Positions 28,246 to 37,457 of a stretch of DNA of 64,000 nucleotides are shown here, in pieces; within the stretch, counting starts at the first letter, position 1; each line of letters begins with the position of its first letter. Made by a program: the position numbers and the translations under genes. Origin of the DNA: Helicobacter trogontum (GTDB taxonomy: Bacteria > Campylobacterota > Campylobacteria > Campylobacterales > Helicobacteraceae); assembly GCF_000765905.2 (NCBI RefSeq), contig NZ_JRPL02000001.1, positions 62,001 through 126,000 on the forward strand. The letters run 5' to 3'. The notes under the pieces were generated by a model that worked only from the letters and a program-made list of their open reading frames with translations, made no database searches and was not told the DNA's origin.

Positions 28246-29055
28246 TTGCGAATTGGAATAGTTGATTATGGTGTAGGTAATATCGCAAATGTTATACGCT
28301 GCTTGGAGCATGTAGCCACAACAGAATCTATTGTGCGTGTTAGCTCACATAAAGACATACAAGCATGCGATAAGATCGTGCTGCCTGGCGTTGGAGCATT
28401 TGGTAGTGCCATGGAGCACTTGGTTGTAAGAGGTTTAGATGAATCTTTATGTGAGTATGCAAAGCGTGGTCGCTATATGCTTGGGATCTGCGTTGGAATG
28501 CAATTGCTCTTTGAGAAAAGTTATGAATTTGGTGAATATAAAGGGCTTGGATTAGTGAAAGGGTTTGTTACACCTTTTGGTTCAGAGGCTTCAATAAAAT
28601 GGCATATGCAAACAAATATAGATTCAAAAAATACAGAATCTAAAAACCTAAGTTTTACATCTTGTGCAAATACAACATGTGATTCAGAAATGTATAATAG
28701 TGAAAGTTTAGATTCTGATGTTTATAAAAACATACAAACACTTTATACAAAAAGTAATGCTAAAGAAAATGCCACAAAAGGCACACATTTAAAAATACCA
28801 CATATTGGCTGGAATAAAAACTTTATCAAAAAGCCACATGATTTATGTACTTCGCTGGGAGATTCTTTTTATTTATATTTCGTGCATAGCTATCATGTGT
28901 GCTGTAATCCTAGTTTCATCATTGCAACTTGTGATTATGGAATCTCATTTCCTAGCATTATTGGACAAGATAATATTCTAGGTATACAACCACACCCAGA
29001 ACGCAGCCATGAGATGGGATTTAAACTCATGCGTAATTTTTTGCAGCTTCGTTAG
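28246..29055 (+). CDS. hisH: imidazole glycerol phosphate synthase, glutaminase subunit, with a large insertion
   Basis: Releases ammonia from glutamine for HisF in histidine synthesis. Class I amidotransferase motifs: IVDYGVGN at the start, LPGVGAFG, nucleophile Cys82 in GICVGMQLL, IPHIGWN, and the catalytic His/Glu of QPHPERS near 250. The start is TTG 28246, with GGAGG about 12 bases upstream inside the preceding gene. At 269 residues it is ~65 longer than usual: residues ~118-185 are a Ser/Asn/Thr/Lys-rich insert (DSKNTESKNLS, DSEMYNSESLDSD) between the glutaminase core and IPHIGWN. hisF is not in the window. Confidence 0.88.
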   Translation: MRIGIVDYGVGNIANVIRCLEHVATTESIVRVSSHKDIQACDKIVLPGVGAFGSAMEHLVVRGLDESLCEYAKRGRYMLGICVGMQLLFEKSYEFGEYKGLGLVKGFVTPFGSEASIKWHMQTNIDSKNTESKNLSFTSCANTTCDSEMYNSESLDSDVYKNIQTLYTKSNAKENATKGTHLKIPHIGWNKNFIKKPHDLCTSLGDSFYLYFVHSYHVCCNPSFIIATCDYGISFPSIIGQDNILGIQPHPERSHEMGFKLMRNFLQLR

Positions 29056-29089
29056 ATTTTTACATCATGCTCTTTAAATTTGAGTAAGT

Positions 29090-30676
29090 ATGCAAAGCTA
29101 TATTTTATCCATACAGATACCAAATCATGTGATCAATATTTTAAAGATTCTAGAAGCTCATCACTTTGAAGCGTATATTATAGGTGGTTGTGTGCGTGAT
29201 AGTTTGCTTGGTTTGCAACCTAAAGATTGGGATATCACAAGTAATGCAACACCCACGCAAACTCAACAAATTTTTGACTTACATCAAGACTTTGAAATCA
29301 TTCCCATTGGTTTAAAGTATGGCACTCTAGGAATTAAAGACAAAAATACAGGAGATATTGTAGAGATTACAACATATCGTACAGATGGTGTATATAAAGA
29401 TGGAAGACGACCAGAAACTATACAATTTGCACAGACATTGCAAGAAGATATATCTCGTAGAGATTTTACAATAAATGCACTCGCATGTAAAATAATACAT
29501 AACAATATATTAACAAAAGGAGATGCTAAGGTTATACCGCCTTTACAATGGAACATACACCCTAACAATTATATCCTAAATCCACTACTCTCACAACATG
29601 TGCCATGGAAGCAAAACTCTACACTTAGTTTAAATGATTACAAGAAATTGGATTTAAATAATAAAATCTTAGATTCCACACACACATCATGCCTTATACA
29701 ACTACTTGATTACCACAATGGAATCAAGCATTTACAAGAAAGAAAAATCGTATGTGTAGGCAACGCAAAAAAAAGATTTTTAGAGGATTCGCTACGTATC
29801 ATGCGATCTATTCGCTTTACTTCTGTGTTGCCCTTTGCCTTTACACTTCATAATGAAACAAAACAAGCAGCCCTATTGCTTACTCCACGACTTTCCTATA
29901 TTGCTAATGAACGTATTCTTGCTGAATTCACAAAACTCTTATGCGGACAATATGCATATAAAATATTGCCTGAATATCAAAGTATAGTTCTATTTATCTT
30001 GCCACATCTAAAGAATTTAAGTCCAATGCAATTACTCCACAATTACAACACACTGAAAATTGCACCAAAAAACACTATTCTACGGCTTTCTTTACTATTT
30101 TGCCCCACACCATATTCAAAAGATATATATAAAAATAAAGAAAAATTACAAGAATACCTGCAAAGATATAAAGCTATCTGCAAACAGTTACATTTTGACA
30201 ATAAAACTATACAAATAAGCCACACATTATTACAGCTTCTTTGTGATACAAATATATTTACAACGCAAAAAAGAAAAATAACATTAAAATACTTATTACT
30301 ACAACATGATATACAGATAATATCACGACTAATATTGCTATACACAATCTTACAAACAACATATGAACGTAACTTTAGAGAATCTAGTCTGAAAGATTCT
30401 GTAGAAACTCCGCCATATAACATGAAAAAAATATGTGCCCTAACACAAGATTTAAATGAAATTATTATTACAAAAGAGTGTTATAAATTATCACAATTAA
30501 ACATCAATGGCAACGCATTGCAAGATATTGCGAAATCTCTAGGCATTTCAATGGAAGGAAAGCAAATTGGCATACTTTTAACAAAGCTACTACATGCAGT
30601 TATAGAAGAAGAGATTATAAATACATATGATTCGCTAGAAAATATAGCAAGAGTATATATTACAAAATTATCATAG
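29090..30676 (+). CDS. cca: CCA tRNA nucleotidyltransferase / poly(A) polymerase family
   Basis: Adds or repairs the 3' CCA of tRNAs. The class II nucleotidyltransferase head is clear: GGCVRDSLLG (32-41), catalytic DxD in KDWDIT (D46, D48), TYRTDG, RRDFTINALA, and the neck motif LEDSLRIMRSIRF. At 528 residues it is longer than minimal CCA enzymes; an insert at ~155-210 (after the RRDFTINAL block) is hydrophilic. All window tRNAs with visible 3' ends already encode CCA, so here it would act in repair. Confidence 0.88.
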   Translation: MQSYILSIQIPNHVINILKILEAHHFEAYIIGGCVRDSLLGLQPKDWDITSNATPTQTQQIFDLHQDFEIIPIGLKYGTLGIKDKNTGDIVEITTYRTDGVYKDGRRPETIQFAQTLQEDISRRDFTINALACKIIHNNILTKGDAKVIPPLQWNIHPNNYILNPLLSQHVPWKQNSTLSLNDYKKLDLNNKILDSTHTSCLIQLLDYHNGIKHLQERKIVCVGNAKKRFLEDSLRIMRSIRFTSVLPFAFTLHNETKQAALLLTPRLSYIANERILAEFTKLLCGQYAYKILPEYQSIVLFILPHLKNLSPMQLLHNYNTLKIAPKNTILRLSLLFCPTPYSKDIYKNKEKLQEYLQRYKAICKQLHFDNKTIQISHTLLQLLCDTNIFTTQKRKITLKYLLLQHDIQIISRLILLYTILQTTYERNFRESSLKDSVETPPYNMKKICALTQDLNEIIITKECYKLSQLNINGNALQDIAKSLGISMEGKQIGILLTKLLHAVIEEEIINTYDSLENIARVYITKLS

Positions 30677-30769
30677 AATCCAATTATTATGATTATTTGA
30701 AACACAGAGTTATATTACTATTTATGAAATTTTATATGATGGCAATGGCTTAATATGCTGAAATTTTGC

Positions 30770-30775
30770 TATAAT
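30770..30775 (+). promoter_or_regulatory. -10 box that decides the start of the PepSY-like gene
   Basis: TATAAT within TTTGCTATAATACG. It falls inside the longest open frame (from 30755), whose ATG has no ribosome site. A transcript from here would start near 30782, favouring the TTG at 30839. Confidence 0.45.
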
Positions 30776-30838
30776 ACGCGAATTTTCATCTCACTATTTA
30801 TCAGCATTATTGCAATAATATTATACAAAGGGGTTCGC

Positions 30839-31384
30839 TTGTTTAAAAAAAAGAAAATTTGGATGAATGTGCATTTATATCTTAGTTTATTTTTTCTTCC
30901 AGCAGCATTACTTTATGCAATAACTGGTTCGCTTTATCTTTTTGGTATTAAAGAAGAAGCAGGGGCTACTATCCATGAGATAAAAATACAGCCTCTACCA
31001 AAAGGAAAAGAGCAAGAGACTATATTACAGATTCTAAAAGAGAATAATCTCAAGATCCCAAGCAATACGACTTTAAGAATGGCACGTGGGAATCCTAGCA
31101 TGGGTTCAATACAATATAGCATTACAGTAACAAAAGCAAAAGATGGTTCAACTGTTTTGCGTGCGATTGAGCGTGGATTGTATGGTATCTTACTCTTGAT
31201 GCATAAAGGTAAAGGCGGATTTTATTTTGACATTATAGCAGTCAGCTTTTCTGTATCATTACTTTTATTTTATTTCAGTGGGCTTATTATCACTACATTT
31301 TGTAAAAATAAAAGAAAACCTGCTTTACTTGCTTTTTTCGGTGGACTTGTTATTACAGGGTTTATGATCTTCTTAAGTATATAG
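30839..31384 (+). CDS. PepSY-associated membrane-helix protein
   Basis: 181 residues from TTG 30839, which has AAAGGGG 5 bases upstream and lies after the -10 box at 30770; a frame extension to ATG 30755 is possible. The N-terminus KKKKIWMNVHLYLSLFFLP and then YAITGSLYLFG is the first helix typical of PepSY-TM proteins. A ~90-residue periplasmic part follows, then helices at ~130-155 and 163-181. Relatives are small inner-membrane proteins linked to iron or redox functions, but the exact role is unknown. Confidence 0.6.
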   Translation: MFKKKKIWMNVHLYLSLFFLPAALLYAITGSLYLFGIKEEAGATIHEIKIQPLPKGKEQETILQILKENNLKIPSNTTLRMARGNPSMGSIQYSITVTKAKDGSTVLRAIERGLYGILLLMHKGKGGFYFDIIAVSFSVSLLLFYFSGLIITTFCKNKRKPALLAFFGGLVITGFMIFLSI

Positions 31385-31600
31385 ACTTTCACAGAGCCTA
31401 AGATATTAACCAAGCTAGGTAAATAGGCTCAACCTGCAAATAAATATTTTTATTTAACTTCACTCCACTATTTGTATATCAGCATCTAATCAAACAGATA
31501 AGAAGAAAAATATTATCAATAGATCGTTACTCATTCTTTATATAGAATTGCCTAAAATAATTCTATATAATTCATGGTATATAAAAACCTTATGGTGGTT

Positions 31601-32182
31601 TTAAACAAGGTTAGCTATAAAATCATGCAACTTTGTTTTTACAAAACTATGATTTTGTATAAATTCATTATGTGCATTTTTGCCAACAAAGTTACTCACA
31701 CAAAAGATTCCAATACATGGAATCTGAAAATATTGTGCAACCTTTAGAACGCTAAAAAACTCCATATTTTCAAGTGTAATGTTTGCATGATACATCATGA
31801 TATTATATTGATCTGTATTGGTAATATAGTTGCTCGAATTCACAACTACTTGTGGTAGCTTTTGAATTTCATCATGCAAACCTTGTATAAATGTTTCATG
31901 TGAAACATTATTGTTTATCTCAAGCCCTATACTATTGTCAATTGGGGTATAAGCATGATCGTCCAAAAAGCTAAGCTCAATTTGTGTGGCAGTATAGCTA
32001 TACGCCATAGAGCCTATATTCCAATTAGGATTATAACACCCTGCACTACCTAAAAATACGAGCTCTTTTGGTGCATACTGCAAACAAATTTTTGTAAGCC
32101 CTATAGCACTATCAATCAAACCGATACCAATATTTTTTGCAAATACAAATTGCTCACTCTCACCTGCACAAATAAACATCAT
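31601..32182 (-). CDS. nucleoside phosphorylase-family protein
   Basis: 193 residues of the PNP/UDP phosphorylase superfamily. It has the phosphate/base loop FLGSAGCYN and the ENMEFFSV motif, whose Glu-Asn-Met-Glu matches the ribose-binding Met-Glu of MTAN/PNP enzymes, followed by IPCIGIFCVSNFVGKNAH. It is shorter than typical PNPs (~230) at the N-terminus, but starts cleanly at an ATG. It may cleave a purine nucleoside; the substrate is not deducible. It is 54 bases downstream of the acetyltransferase-like gene on the same strand. Confidence 0.7.
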   Translation of the reverse strand: MMFICAGESEQFVFAKNIGIGLIDSAIGLTKICLQYAPKELVFLGSAGCYNPNWNIGSMAYSYTATQIELSFLDDHAYTPIDNSIGLEINNNVSHETFIQGLHDEIQKLPQVVVNSSNYITNTDQYNIMMYHANITLENMEFFSVLKVAQYFQIPCIGIFCVSNFVGKNAHNEFIQNHSFVKTKLHDFIANLV

Positions 32183-32236
32183 ACCACCTAACTTCTAAAA
32201 TACCTCATATAAAACTTACAATTAAAAGCACATATT

Positions 32237-33133
32237 TTACACAATACTTAGTTCATATTTTTCTAGGATAAATTCTGGATTATAAGATAGTTTGGCTTTA
32301 CGTAGCCCTTCTATCCCTAAATCCTCCTCACGATTTACGTATGTAATATCGCTAAAACAATGCAAGAGAAGTTGCTGATTAATCGCTTGATATGCACCAC
32401 GATAATTAATATCTGCTTTTTCTATATGAATAATACAAAGATTCTGTGAAATTATCTCACCAAAGCTAAATGCAATAATGTTATCATTAAAACGTAAAAG
32501 TCCACCTAAAAGCCCCAGGTTTGAATAATTTTCAAATACACTTATGATACCTTTTGACTCATTTTGTAGTCCAATATCACTTCCAGAATTATCCCATTTT
32601 TTCCAAGTCTCTAAGAGCTCATTCGTATTATTTTCATCAATATTTTCAAAAGTAAAACCACGATATTCATCAAAAAATCTATTCAAATGATTCTTTTTTT
32701 TATGGTATTTTCGTCCAGTAAGCTCAATTAAATCTTGTGTTTTATAGATATAATCACTCCTATCACGATTTAAAACAGGCATTATTGTATCGCCAAATAC
32801 CTCATATAATACATCTAAATTTTGTTTCTCTACTGAATGGAATACTAATTTTTGCCCTTTTTGTTTATAATAACTGTAAAGTGCAAACAATGCGGCTTTT
32901 TTATCTCCACTACCAATAGGAAAAAAACAAAATGGTTCTTGATTAGTATAAGTTGTTTCTATAACAAGACAATCATAAAGAATACAAAAAGCTATCTTCC
33001 TTGCTAAACGCCAAATAAAGAGATTCCCAAAAGATATATCAGAAATCATAAAATTTTCTTGTTTTAGATATGTATTAATTATTGTCTTATCTTGTAAAGT
33101 AATGTCTTGAAATACGATAGCTTGTTTTTCCAT
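32237..33133 (-). CDS. DUF2156-like (GNAT-fold) protein
   Basis: 298 residues from the ATG at 33133 (AAAGG about 9 bases upstream); 12 further codons upstream are open but lack a site. The C-terminal half resembles the phosphatidylglycerol lysyltransferase-type GNAT fold (DUF2156): GRKYHKKKNHLNRF, LRFNDNIIAFSFGE, VNREEDLGIEGLRKAKLSYN and PEFILEKYEL. It has no membrane helices, so it is a soluble member. Many such proteins are uncharacterised aminoacyl- or acyltransferases. It is divergent from hisD. Confidence 0.7.
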   Translation of the reverse strand: MEKQAIVFQDITLQDKTIINTYLKQENFMISDISFGNLFIWRLARKIAFCILYDCLVIETTYTNQEPFCFFPIGSGDKKAALFALYSYYKQKGQKLVFHSVEKQNLDVLYEVFGDTIMPVLNRDRSDYIYKTQDLIELTGRKYHKKKNHLNRFFDEYRGFTFENIDENNTNELLETWKKWDNSGSDIGLQNESKGIISVFENYSNLGLLGGLLRFNDNIIAFSFGEIISQNLCIIHIEKADINYRGAYQAINQQLLLHCFSDITYVNREEDLGIEGLRKAKLSYNPEFILEKYELSIV

Positions 33134-33229
33134 ATATATAATGCCTTTTTTATAACAGAGTAAAAGCAAAATTCTATCAAAGTTTCGCTAAGATTATTAC
33201 AAAAACAGCCTACTTTATAGTTTGTTTGC

Positions 33230-33235
33230 TATAAT
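33230..33235 (+). promoter_or_regulatory. -10 box for hisD
   Basis: TATAAT in TTGCTATAATGAAAAC, 39 bases before the hisD ATG at 33274. Confidence 0.5.
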
Positions 33236-33273
33236 GAAAACAAATGATAAACACTAGTATAAAGGAATGTAAA

Positions 33274-34632
33274 ATGATTAAGATATTAGACATACATGAA
33301 AAAGATTTTGAAACTCAATTTAACATACTCTTGGAACGAGCAAATATAGATATGGATAATATTATTCCCCAGGTGTTACAGACATTACAAGATATTAAGC
33401 AGCGAGGTGAAGCGGCTCTATTAGACATTGTAAAAAAGTATGATGATTGGAATCCAAAGACTTTTGATGATCTAAAAATCACAAAGGAAGATACATTGAG
33501 TGCCTATAAAAACCTTGATCCAAAAACCAAGGATGCATTGCAAATTGCCTATGATAGAATCTATACGTTTCATGCAAAGAACGCCCCAAAAGGTTTTATT
33601 TATCATGATGAATATGCAAATATGTTGGGACAAAATATCATGCCTGTTGAGCGTGCTGGTATCTATATCCCTGGCGGTAAAGCCTTTTATCCAAGTTCAC
33701 TTCTAATGAATGCAATCCCTGCAAAAGTAGCAGGTGTGAGAGAAATTATTATGGCAAGTCCAACACCACACAACCACATTAACGAACTTGTACTTGCGGC
33801 AATGTATCTTTGTGGTATCAAAGAGGGTTATAAAATTGGTGGAATCGGTGCTATTGGTATGTTTGCATATGGTTTTGGAGATACAAAATGGAGTAAAGAT
33901 TCTCTTTTTTCTGACACACAAACAACAAGTAAAGGCTTTAAAAAAGTTGATGTTATCACTGGTCCAGGAAACATTTATGTAGCAACTGCAAAAAAACTCG
34001 TATTTGGGGAAGTCAATATTGACATGATAGCAGGTCCTAGCGAAATTGGAATTATTGCAGATTCTCATGCAAATAGTGATCACCTTGCAATAGACATGCT
34101 TTCACAGGCAGAGCATGATGCAATGGCAAGTGCTATATTGATCACAGATGATAGGCAATTAGCTTATGAAGTCGCACAAAAAATTGATGTAAAACTAACT
34201 AGTTTAGCACGCAAAGCTATTGCACAAAAAAGTATACAAGAAAGAGGAGCGATTATTATTGTTGAGAATCTAAAGCAAGCAGTAGCATTAATGAATGCTA
34301 TAGCACCAGAACATTTGGAAATTGTGACAAAAGAGCCCTTTTCACTTCTAGGTGAAATTAAAACTGCGGGTGCGGTATTCTTAGGACACTACACGCCAGA
34401 GGCAATTGGTGATTATCTCGCGGGACCAAATCACACACTGCCAACTGGCGGTAGTGCAAGATTCTTCTCGCCACTTGGAGTAGAACACTTTTGTACGCAT
34501 AGCTCGCTCATTTCTTTTTCAAAACAAGGTATTGAAAAACTTGCGACACCTTGTGCTACCCTCGCAGAAATGGAAGGGCTTGAGGTACATAAACTCTCAG
34601 TGCTTTCACGTCTAAATTCTACAGAAAAATAA
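33274..34632 (+). CDS. hisD: histidinol dehydrogenase
   Basis: Last step of histidine synthesis: two-step NAD-dependent oxidation of histidinol. 452 residues from ATG 33274, which has AAAGGA 7 bases upstream; a frame start at 33244 lacks one. Family motifs: ERAGIYIPGGKAFYPSS, DVITGPGNIYVATAKK, DMIAGPSEIGII, the zinc-site SQAEHD, PEHLEI, GNHTLPTGGSA-like (AGPNHTLPTGG) and GVEHFCTHSS. A ~25-residue insert (GDTKWSKDSLFSDTQTTSKG) sits before the VDVITGPG motif. It stands alone, away from hisH. Confidence 0.95.
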   Translation: MIKILDIHEKDFETQFNILLERANIDMDNIIPQVLQTLQDIKQRGEAALLDIVKKYDDWNPKTFDDLKITKEDTLSAYKNLDPKTKDALQIAYDRIYTFHAKNAPKGFIYHDEYANMLGQNIMPVERAGIYIPGGKAFYPSSLLMNAIPAKVAGVREIIMASPTPHNHINELVLAAMYLCGIKEGYKIGGIGAIGMFAYGFGDTKWSKDSLFSDTQTTSKGFKKVDVITGPGNIYVATAKKLVFGEVNIDMIAGPSEIGIIADSHANSDHLAIDMLSQAEHDAMASAILITDDRQLAYEVAQKIDVKLTSLARKAIAQKSIQERGAIIIVENLKQAVALMNAIAPEHLEIVTKEPFSLLGEIKTAGAVFLGHYTPEAIGDYLAGPNHTLPTGGSARFFSPLGVEHFCTHSSLISFSKQGIEKLATPCATLAEMEGLEVHKLSVLSRLNSTEK

Positions 34633-34670
34633 CTCTGGGACTGATATTCTATATTTATTAATTTTAATTG

Positions 34671-34688
34671 CTAGGTGTATGTACCTAG
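34671..34688 (+). terminator. short inverted repeat after hisD (weak terminator or operator)
   Basis: CTAGGT-GTATGT-ACCTAG: six-base arms around a six-base loop, 38 bases past the hisD stop. There is no T-run, so it is a weak terminator candidate; an operator for the downstream gene is equally possible. Confidence 0.3.
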
Positions 34689-34763
34689 ACTCATTTGCTT
34701 CCAAAGCTTATAGGTTGCAATATCATAAAACCTTGACTTATAGTAAGGTTATTGTTTTTAATG

Positions 34764-34769
34764 TATAAT
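34764..34769 (+). promoter_or_regulatory. -10 box for the asparagine synthase-like gene
   Basis: TATAAT in TTTAATGTATAATTTATC, 29 bases before the ATG, with AAAAAGG as ribosome site. Confidence 0.5.
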
Positions 34770-34798
34770 TTATCCCTCAATCCATAAAAAGGTAAATT

Positions 34799-36755
34799 AT
34801 GTGTGGTATTTTAGGCACAATTCCATCAAGCAATACAAAGATGTTTGAGAAAGCATTAAAGACGATAAATCATAGAGGTCCAGATAGTAGTGCAGTATTT
34901 CATAATGGAAACGTAAGTCTTGGTCATGTGCGATTAAAAATTGTTGATTTGAGCAACAGGGCAACACAACCAATGCACTTTCCTCTAAATACTAATGATG
35001 TGGGGGGGGGGGGACATATCGTATAAAAATGCAACGCATCTTCACATAAAGTATAGTCTAATATTTAATGGAGAGATTTATAACTTTTTAGAACTACGTG
35101 ATGAACTAATAGCAAAGGGATACATATTTCACACAGAATCTGATAGTGAAGTCTTACTTGCTAGTTATGATGCTTATGGTAGTGCATGTTTAAATAAATT
35201 TAATGGCATGTGGGCATTTGCTATATTTAATCATGAAACAAAAGAACTTTTTCTATCACGTGATAGGTTTGGAAAGAAACCACTCTTCTATACATTTACT
35301 ACTAATGAAAGTGGTGAAACTAGCTTTATTTTTGCTTCTGAAATGAAAGCAATTTATCCATTTTTACAAGAAATAAAACCTTCTAATCATTTTAATGATA
35401 TGATACACAATAGGATATATAGCTATGAATGTGGCAAACATACGCTAGTAGATGGCATTAAACGCTTTCCACATGCACATTTTGCAACCATTAATTTAGA
35501 TTCTATACAAAATGGTATAAATGATCTTAAATTACAAAGATACTATCACATACTTGATAATATGTTATACAACCCACGAGCACCAAAATCTTACAAAGAA
35601 GTTGTTGCAGAGTTTCGTCATTTATTCTTTGATTCTGTTGCATTAAGAATGCGTTCGGATGTAAATCTAGGGACAGCTCTTAGTGGTGGAATTGATTCTA
35701 GTGCTACAATATGCACCATGTCACATGTAAGTAAATATATGGCGCAACATACAAGGCAATCTAATAATTGGCAACATGCGTGTATTGCTTGTTTTAAGGA
35801 CACGCCATTTGATGAAAGTCAATATGCTAAAGCAGTATGCGACCATATTAATATACAAGGTGAATTTTTAGAGATTAATCCCATAGCTCATTGGGATAAA
35901 ATAGAATATTATTTCTATCTTTTTGAAGATTTATATACTACAAGTCCTGTTCCAATGATCGCAACATATCACGCTATAAAACAAAAAGGCGTCACAGTAA
36001 CCCTTGATGGACATGGTGCGGATGAACTTTTTAGTGGTTATGGACACATAATGCATGCTTTATGGGATGCAAAATACAACATGAAACAAGTAAGAAATAT
36101 CTTATATACTTTAAATGATTCGAGTGAAAAACCAAAACAAATACTAGAACTTTATAAAGATGGAATCAAATTTCTTTTATCAAAATTTAACAAAAAGATA
36201 AGAAATAAGCTATATGCACCCTATGACTCTCATCCGAACTTTAAAAAACTTGATTATTTCTCAAAATGGCTTTTCGAATTATTTGATCAAAGCGTATTGC
36301 AAACACTTTTAAGAAATTACGATCGGTATTCTATGATTAATGGCGTAGAAGTGCGTATGCCTTTTTTAGATCATAGGATTGTAGAGCTTGTTTTTAGCCT
36401 ACCCTACACATATAAAATTAGAAATGGTTATACAAAAGCATTGATTCGCGATGCCTTGCATGATATTATGCCAGAATCTGTTATTTGGCGTAAAAGTAAA
36501 ATGGGGTTTGTTTCACCTATTGTGCAATGGATGCAGAGAGATAAAAAAGAAAATGGATTAAAGGAATGGTTTTTGGATATAGCACACTCTAAGGATTTTC
36601 TAGAATGCAGCTTAGTAAGAAACCCAAAAGATTTACAAGCCCTCATCACAAAAGTATGTAATAAAAAGGAGAGTGACTACAGAGTAGGTGAGCAAATTTG
36701 GTGTGAAATAAATCCGTATCTATGGCAAAAATCTTTAGTATTTGCTAAAGCTTAA
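34799..36755 (+). CDS. asnB: asparagine synthase-like glutamine amidotransferase, split by a G12 tract
   Basis: The N-terminal Ntn-glutaminase begins MCGILG with the nucleophile Cys2 and has NHRGPDSSA and LGHVRLKIVDLS. The G12 run at 35002-35013 then shifts translation to a stop at 35024-35026, giving a 75-residue fragment. The rest is open in the frame one base over (KNATHLHIKYSLIFNGEIYN) to 36755, with the synthetase motif ALSGGIDSSA and later DGHGADELFSGY. Losing one G (11) or gaining two would restore a ~651-residue protein. The family uses glutamine to amidate Asp or, in surface-polysaccharide loci, sugar acids; the substrate is open. The form as read is OFF. Confidence 0.85.
35002..35013 (+). 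repeat. G12 homopolymer tract inside the asparagine synthase-like gene
   Basis: Twelve consecutive G in TGATGT-G12-ACATATC. Long G/C tracts are the usual slippage sites for phase variation in Helicobacter and Campylobacter. Here the length decides between a full protein (11 or 14 G) and a truncated one (12 G). Confidence 0.9.
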
Positions 36756-37457
36756 TATGCTTATTATATCTTTTGTTTATTTTTGAAATAAGATGTTGTG
36801 TGATAAGATATAGAATGTTACTTTTTTGTAAGTTTATTGAAATATAAGTGGTAGTTTAGTAATTATTTTTATAAGATTATAGAGGACTGATTTATAATGA
36901 AAGTAAGCTTTGGCTGATATTTTATTTGTTTAAAATTTTAGATTTTACATGCTTATATCTTTAAATTTAAAATTTAGTTTATATAATTTAAACTTCAGGT
37001 TATATAAACTAAATGGATGTTAGATATTCGTTAAATCTATATGAGGTGCATGGGCTTTATAGTAAATACGTAAAGGTAGATAGTTAGATTTTAGATATTT
37101 TGTTAACTTAATATGGCAAGATAGTTATATACATTGTCACACCGGAGTTATAACAATATGTCTTTTTTGGATTTTACTATCTATTGTTTTTGTAAGTTTT
37201 GGTGCACAATAGCAAAAACTATATATCCAAATTTGCAAAAGCCTTTCTAAATTTATGTAAGTCTTAGTATAGAGATTACTTGAATATTGCTCTTGTTTAA
37301 AACAAGCTGTTATGTTCGTGTTAAATTCTCCATTATGTAGATGGCTATAAAGTTTTAGTGTAGTAATATGAAGAATCTAACTTCTGATTCTAAGATAGAC
37401 AAATGTAGGATTTAGGATTTAACCTAGATATCGCAATCTTAATAGTAAGGATTTCTT
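36756..37457. other. 702-base intergenic region, no gene seen
   Basis: Very AT-rich, with stops in all frames; a 24-codon frame near 37014 is not credible as a gene. Its one clear structure is the inverted repeat at 36972-37014. No -10 box is strongly placed for gltS, whose ribosome site AAGGA is at about 37447. Confidence 0.5.
36972..37014. repeat. 15-base perfect inverted repeat
   Basis: Arms ATTTAGTTTATATAA (36972-36986) and TTATATAAACTAAAT (37000-37014) with a 13-base spacer. The stem is almost all A-T and no T-run follows, so a regulator-binding site is at least as likely as a terminator. Confidence 0.6.

Noticed and set aside
30043-30423. 126-codon minus-strand frame
   Set aside because: Antisense to cca, no ribosome site, no recognisable domain.
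33703-34083. 126-codon minus-strand frame, Cys/Asn-rich
   Set aside because: Antisense to hisD motifs; the odd composition mirrors hisD codons.
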